From an uncultured Bacteroidales bacterium (GTDB lineage Bacteria > Bacteroidota > Bacteroidia > Bacteroidales > Paludibacteraceae): a stretch of DNA of 9,230 bases. Below are positions 4,688-9,230 of the stretch, piece by piece (position 1 is the first letter of the stretch; each line of letters opens with the position of its first letter). Both the position numbers and the translations under genes were made by a program. The notes under the pieces are model-generated. The model did not search any database. It was not told the origin of the DNA and saw nothing but the letters and a program-made list of their open reading frames with translations. The DNA lies in NCBI GenBank assembly GCA_934716995.1, contig CAKUYO010000062.1, positions 1 through 9,230 on the forward strand. Reading direction: 5' to 3'.

Positions 4688-7600
4688 ATCAGGACATTTT
4701 AACAGAATAAAACATACCGGGCTCAGAAGAATGATAGCAGTTCTTCTGTGCATTTGTACGCTTATACCCATTTTTCAGGCCAAGACGACAACAACAGCTT
4801 TTGCCGCAGAGGAAACAGATGCAGTGAAAATCACATATGAAGGTGAGACTGTAAAAGACCTGACATTGCCGCAGGATGAGCGGTTGACCGTCAAAGCGGA
4901 ATATGCTGCCGGCACATCAGAGGTCACTTATCAGTGGCAGATACTTGCAGATATCCAGTCTGATTTCTGGGTAGACATCTATGATGGAAAGGAACAGAGT
5001 CTGACGCTGTCCTACTCCATGCTTGTTTCTCTTTTGGACGATGCAGACAGTGCGTATGTTCGCTGCAAAGTGACAGATGGAGGGAATGCAGTTTATTCAG
5101 ATGGTGTATGGGTGACAGTGACTTATACGGATCAGGTAACAACGGTACCGGAGGCAGTCGTGACACCGCAGACAACTGCAAAGAGGGCACCTCTGCGTGC
5201 ACCAAAAGCCGGTTCGGAGTATGTAGATATTACGATTAATTACCTGGATGCGATTACAGGGGCTGAAGTATTTACGAACTTTCATGCACAGATTGCAAAA
5301 AGATCAACATATACGAATAATGTAATATCACCTACTTTGCTTGGATATGCTGCATATTATAATGCTGGAAATCCAACAATTACAGTACCGGGAGATAATA
5401 AAGAAGTAGAGGCTTCTGATGATGCCACAGTGATTCATATTAACATTAATGAATCATATACCGATGATACATATGTGATCAATGTTTATTATAAGGCAAT
5501 CGAGGTGCCATACGGAATCCGCTACTATTTCCAGAACATCAATGATGATCAATATACCGAGCACACAGATTTATATAAAAGCAAAAAAGCAAAAACCGGT
5601 ATGATCATATCGGATGAAGAGCTGAAATTAAGTGGTTCAGAAGGTTTTACAAAACTGTATCACTATCCTGAAGCAGTAGCTGCGGATGGCTCTACTGTTT
5701 TCCAGTGTTATTATGATCGAAACTACTATATACTTAAATTCGATATGGATGGCGGTTATGGTATAGATCCGATTTATGCCCGTTATGGCACACCGTTTGT
5801 TGTAGCAGATCCGGTACGCCATGGATATGTATTTAAGGGTTGGGCTGATGTGACAGACGATCCTGAATCAACTACTATAGCAACTTTGCCTGGAACAGTT
5901 CCGGCAGCTAATAAATCTTATAAGGCAATCTGGGAAGTGGCTAAAACTCACTATACGAAGGTGTATTGGCTTCAGAATGCGGATGATGATGGCTACAGTT
6001 ATGTCGGTAGTGTAACTATGAATAATGTAGAGAGTGGCAGTGTTGTATCAGGTGAAAATGATTTAACAGGGACTACCCCTGTATGTAACAGTAGTGTGGA
6101 GGGGCATACGCACACTACAGATTGTTATCCTACGGATTTTAAATATTATGTGTATAATAATGATAAAACTGATAAAAATGTGACGGTTTCCGGTGATGGA
6201 TCGACTATTGTTAATATATATTATAATAGACGGGAATATAATTTAAACTTTTATTACGCAAGGGAAAAGGATGAAAAGATTGAAATTGTAGGTGGAACGA
6301 CTCATCCGTTTGGTAATAAAAAGCAAACAGAACCGAATCCATATACGATAGATAATTTACTAAGCAAAGTAAACGATTGGGGTAAAGTTAAAAGTTTACC
6401 AGAAATAAGCGCAGATTACAAAAGTGTATATGTTGAACCAAAGACAAGGGAGGCTAATGGATATACATATTATTATCTGACATTGCATGGACGTTATGGG
6501 GAGGATATTTCGGATAAGTGGCCGGGTACAGTGTTTGATAAAGTGGGTATAGATTATAGTCGTACAGAAGCGTATGGTTATTCTGGGAATGAGTGCCAAA
6601 ATAAGATGGATGGTGAGTGGAAGAACTATGCTTACATGGCAGGTTGGAACGGCGAATTTAGGGTGAAATACACAAAGGATAATGAAAATTCTACGATTAA
6701 AGGAATGTTTCAGAAGCTGGATGAAGAATTGTTGCGTCAGGATGATGCGGCTGTAACTGAAGTGAACTTTCTTGGGTTCTTTGATAATGGTGCGAATATA
6801 AGATGGAGCTTTCCTTATCAATGGATCTATGAACTGTATGTACCGGTAATGGAGGGAGACACCAGTGATTTGTCTTATGGAGGAGTAGATTATAAAAAGA
6901 TAAAATCTATTGATACGGTCGATAACAATGCAGGTATTGGGGATCAGACACAGCCAACGCTGAATGGATTTACAAAAAATGGATCGGATAAAGTTGAGAA
7001 TTCAAATTATACTGCCGATGGACGAAAATCTTTTACAGCATGGTTTTTTTATAAAAGAGATGACTATACAATAACCTATCATAATTATAATAAAGTACTA
7101 CGTACTATATCACTTCCGTTTGAAACTTCATTAGAAAAATATATTGCAATACCACCAAAATATCCTGATACGCTGGAAAAGGATGCATATGTATTTGCTG
7201 GCTGGTATTACACAGCAGGATGTTATGATGGAACAGAGTGTAAGGCTACGGATAAAATGCCTGCCAATGATATTGCATTATATGCGAAGTGGAAGCCGGT
7301 TACTTATACGGTTAATTTCTTTCAGACTTATGACGATATGCTAAATTATAATCCAGAAGCAACGCCATCGACGAATTTATATGCAACTAGAAAGGTAGAA
7401 CACGGTAAAGTAATTGCAGAAGAAGTAACTAATCCAACGGATAAAACAGGAAATGATTATTCTTTTAGCGGCTGGTTTTATATAGAAAATGGCAAAAAAA
7501 AGGCTTACACGCCAAGTGGTACACCGGTCACATCCAATTTGAATGTATTTGCGGACTGGGGTTCTCATACAGCACAGCCTTACAAAGTGCATTATGTTTT

Positions 7601-9230
7601 ATATGAAAAAGAGACAGATTCAACTTGGACAGGATTTTTAGCTGCTGCTGCAGCCTCATCCCCATCGGATAATAAAACCTATACGGTAATAAATGGTACC
7701 GAGAAGCGTAACTATGTATATCTTGCTTCAGATAAAGGTTATCATCTTCAGATCGCCGATGATGCAAATGGTTATGCATATCAGGGTAACACTCGAACCT
7801 TCTATGCAAAGGCGGGTGCCCCATACAATCAGTTATATAATACATACAACACCGGATTTTATCCAACCGTTGCCAGTCACTCGATTTCGATTGAATATGA
7901 AGGTAACAAGGTAGAACCGGAAAAAAATGTATATACATTTACTTATGTTCATGCAGAAAATGTTGGTTATACAGTGGAGTACCGTTATGCTGATACGAAT
8001 CAGTTGATAACCACTGCTGGCAAGAATGGAGTAAAAGAGACATCGTCAACAAATGCAGTTGTAACGGAGCGTTTTGCAGTTGTGTCAGGTTACATTCCGG
8101 ATGCATTTTATAAACGACTGATCCTTGCAGTACAGGTTGATTCAACTGGTAAATTTGTGAGTTCCCCTGATAATAAACTAGTATTTTATTATTCAAAGAA
8201 TGAAGAAAATGCTTACTATGCGGTCCACTACATGCTGCAGAACCTTGATGCCACATCTGACTCTCTTGAAAATGATACATATGGAAATTATAAAAACTAT
8301 ACAGAGAGTGATGCACATACAGAAGGAATTGCAGAGATCAATAGTACGCGAGAGATCATAGCACAGGATTTTGGTGGATTTACGGTCAAGGATAAGGCAT
8401 TGGCGTATGATGCAGAAGGTAGTGACGAGGCAGATAAACAATTAAAGACTTCGACTGATGGCAAGACGAAGTACTTTGATGTTACAATCAGAGCGAAGGG
8501 TACTGAGATATATATCTTCTATACTCGCAACATGCAGAATTATAAAGTATACTATCTTAAATATAATACAAACATTGATAATTTGGACAGTTTAACATTT
8601 AATCCAAGTGATCCCACTCATGCAAATGGGGTACTTGCTAAAACAAAAACTGGTTCAGCGAAGTTTGGAAAAACAGTAACTGAGGAGGCAGTAAATATAG
8701 CCGGTATGAACTGCGTGTCCAAGACAACGCAGAAGCTTCAGATCCGCTCGGATAATAATCAGAATCATATCATTTTCTATTATTCTCCGTTACAGTACCA
8801 GGCAAACTATAAAGTGTGGTCTCAGGGTGGAGGAAAGCTGAGTGCTACAATTGAGGTAAAAGAAGGCGAAGGTGAATTTAAAGGTTCCGTACCAACAGCA
8901 GATAAAGGTTATAAGTTTGATGGCTGGTATACAGATGAAGCTTGCACAACTGCAGTTACAGATGAGGCTATAGTTGATTTTTCGAATAAACTTATTCCTA
9001 TCAAAGCTAAAATGAAGCCAAAACCTAAAGAAACAACATTCTATGCAAAATTTGTTCCAGTTCTTGGTGATCTTACAATCACAAGAGCAGGTGCTAATGA
9101 CGAGGGATATGGTGACCAGATATTTACTTATCGTATCACTGCACCGGATGATCCTTCGTTTGAGATGTATGTTTCCATACAGGGAAATAGTAGTGTGACG
9201 ATTAAGGATATGCTGTGTAAGGAATACAAG
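4671..9230 (+). CDS. Giant secreted multidomain adhesin-like protein with InlB B-repeat-like modules (partial)
   Basis: From GTG 4671 the frame is open for 1520 codons to the window edge, checked codon by codon; the C-terminus is missing. AGGTGGA (4660-4666) supports this start; GTG 4662 and ATG 4731 are alternatives in frame. A long basic n-region and hydrophobic core (21-36) end in A-F-A-A|E-E, so cleavage is probably after residue 46. Next come an Ig-like domain (about 52-152, Y-Q-W-Q 87-90, Y-V-R-C 129-132) and a T/P-rich linker. Four InlB B-repeat-like (Flg_new) modules with G-W and a closing Y-A-K-W or similar lie at about 352-421, 798-874, 879-963 and 1378-1461. Between them are beta modules beginning Y-x-V-x-Y or similar and ending F-Y-Y or similar (281-350, 430-520, 971-1093, 1100-1175, 1182-1286, 1291-1372), resembling MucBP-type folds. 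A region at about 536-790 is unrecognised. From 1464 a pilin-like domain starts (G-D-L-T-I-T-R-A-G). A sortase motif would be expected beyond the edge. Confidence 0.88.
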   Translation, partial: MKGKYRSGHFNRIKHTGLRRMIAVLLCICTLIPIFQAKTTTTAFAAEETDAVKITYEGETVKDLTLPQDERLTVKAEYAAGTSEVTYQWQILADIQSDFWVDIYDGKEQSLTLSYSMLVSLLDDADSAYVRCKVTDGGNAVYSDGVWVTVTYTDQVTTVPEAVVTPQTTAKRAPLRAPKAGSEYVDITINYLDAITGAEVFTNFHAQIAKRSTYTNNVISPTLLGYAAYYNAGNPTITVPGDNKEVEASDDATVIHININESYTDDTYVINVYYKAIEVPYGIRYYFQNINDDQYTEHTDLYKSKKAKTGMIISDEELKLSGSEGFTKLYHYPEAVAADGSTVFQCYYDRNYYILKFDMDGGYGIDPIYARYGTPFVVADPVRHGYVFKGWADVTDDPESTTIATLPGTVPAANKSYKAIWEVAKTHYTKVYWLQNADDDGYSYVGSVTMNNVESGSVVSGENDLTGTTPVCNSSVEGHTHTTDCYPTDFKYYVYNNDKTDKNVTVSGDGSTIVNIYYNRREYNLNFYYAREKDEKIEIVGGTTHPFGNKKQTEPNPYTIDNLLSKVNDWGKVKSLPEISADYKSVYVEPKTREANGYTYYYLTLHGRYGEDISDKWPGTVFDKVGIDYSRTEAYGYSGNECQNKMDGEWKNYAYMAGWNGEFRVKYTKDNENSTIKGMFQKLDEELLRQDDAAVTEVNFLGFFDNGANIRWSFPYQWIYELYVPVMEGDTSDLSYGGVDYKKIKSIDTVDNNAGIGDQTQPTLNGFTKNGSDKVENSNYTADGRKSFTAWFFYKRDDYTITYHNYNKVLRTISLPFETSLEKYIAIPPKYPDTLEKDAYVFAGWYYTAGCYDGTECKATDKMPANDIALYAKWKPVTYTVNFFQTYDDMLNYNPEATPSTNLYATRKVEHGKVIAEEVTNPTDKTGNDYSFSGWFYIENGKKKAYTPSGTPVTSNLNVFADWGSHTAQPYKVHYVLYEKETDSTWTGFLAAAAASSPSDNKTYTVINGTEKRNYVYLASDKGYHLQIADDANGYAYQGNTRTFYAKAGAPYNQLYNTYNTGFYPTVASHSISIEYEGNKVEPEKNVYTFTYVHAENVGYTVEYRYADTNQLITTAGKNGVKETSSTNAVVTERFAVVSGYIPDAFYKRLILAVQVDSTGKFVSSPDNKLVFYYSKNEENAYYAVHYMLQNLDATSDSLENDTYGNYKNYTESDAHTEGIAEINSTREIIAQDFGGFTVKDKALAYDAEGSDEADKQLKTSTDGKTKYFDVTIRAKGTEIYIFYTRNMQNYKVYYLKYNTNIDNLDSLTFNPSDPTHANGVLAKTKTGSAKFGKTVTEEAVNIAGMNCVSKTTQKLQIRSDNNQNHIIFYYSPLQYQANYKVWSQGGGKLSATIEVKEGEGEFKGSVPTADKGYKFDGWYTDEACTTAVTDEAIVDFSNKLIPIKAKMKPKPKETTFYAKFVPVLGDLTITRAGANDEGYGDQIFTYRITAPDDPSFEMYVSIQGNSSVTIKDMLCKEYK

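Noticed and set aside
4924..8441. Several minus-strand and out-of-frame open frames of 60-140 residues across the adhesin gene
   Set aside because: All lie within the continuous 1520-codon plus-strand frame, and none has a recognisable domain or a good ribosome site.
1..9230. CRISPR arrays, tRNA or rRNA genes, insertion sequences, attachment sites
   Set aside because: No regularly spaced repeats, cloverleaf structures, rRNA-like segments, transposase frames or paired terminal repeats were seen.

Overview
The window looks like part of a Gram-positive Clostridia chromosome, most likely a gut Lachnospiraceae. The signs are strong AGGAGG-type ribosome binding sites, SipW-type signal peptidases next to TasA-like exported proteins, a GHKL-type sensor kinase, and a giant wall protein with InlB B-repeat-like modules. 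This assignment rests on gene style only; no marker gene is present.

Layout. Bases 1-531 (minus strand) are the N-terminal membrane half of a probable GHKL sensor histidine kinase that runs off the left edge. Bases 532-918 are a divergent intergenic region with a tandem 13-bp direct repeat of LytTR-operator style and candidate promoters facing both ways. From 919 everything is on the plus strand: a SipW-type signal peptidase (919-1545), a hairpin-rich leader, a TasA-like exported protein (1698-2420), a 240-bp intercistronic region with a predicted three-way-junction RNA, a TasA-like protein with a sortase-type C-terminus (2661-3434), a second SipW-type peptidase overlapping it by 11 bp (3424-3960), a second SipW-signal protein (3985-4644), and a GTG-started multidomain adhesin (4671 to beyond 9230, at least 1520 residues). 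The adhesin and the kinase are open to the window ends.

How it may work together (inference). The two membrane peptidases would process the two proteins with SipW-type signal peptides, which could then form fibres or a matrix layer. The 257-residue protein shares the W-x-W and D-T-Y-L-G motifs with the first fibre protein but has an ordinary signal peptide and a PKTGD/membrane/positive tail, so it could tie fibres to peptidoglycan through a sortase. The large adhesin would be the outermost partner. The neighbouring kinase and the tandem repeat suggest two-component control. The RNA structures between genes could set the ratio of fibre subunit to its peptidase and anchor.
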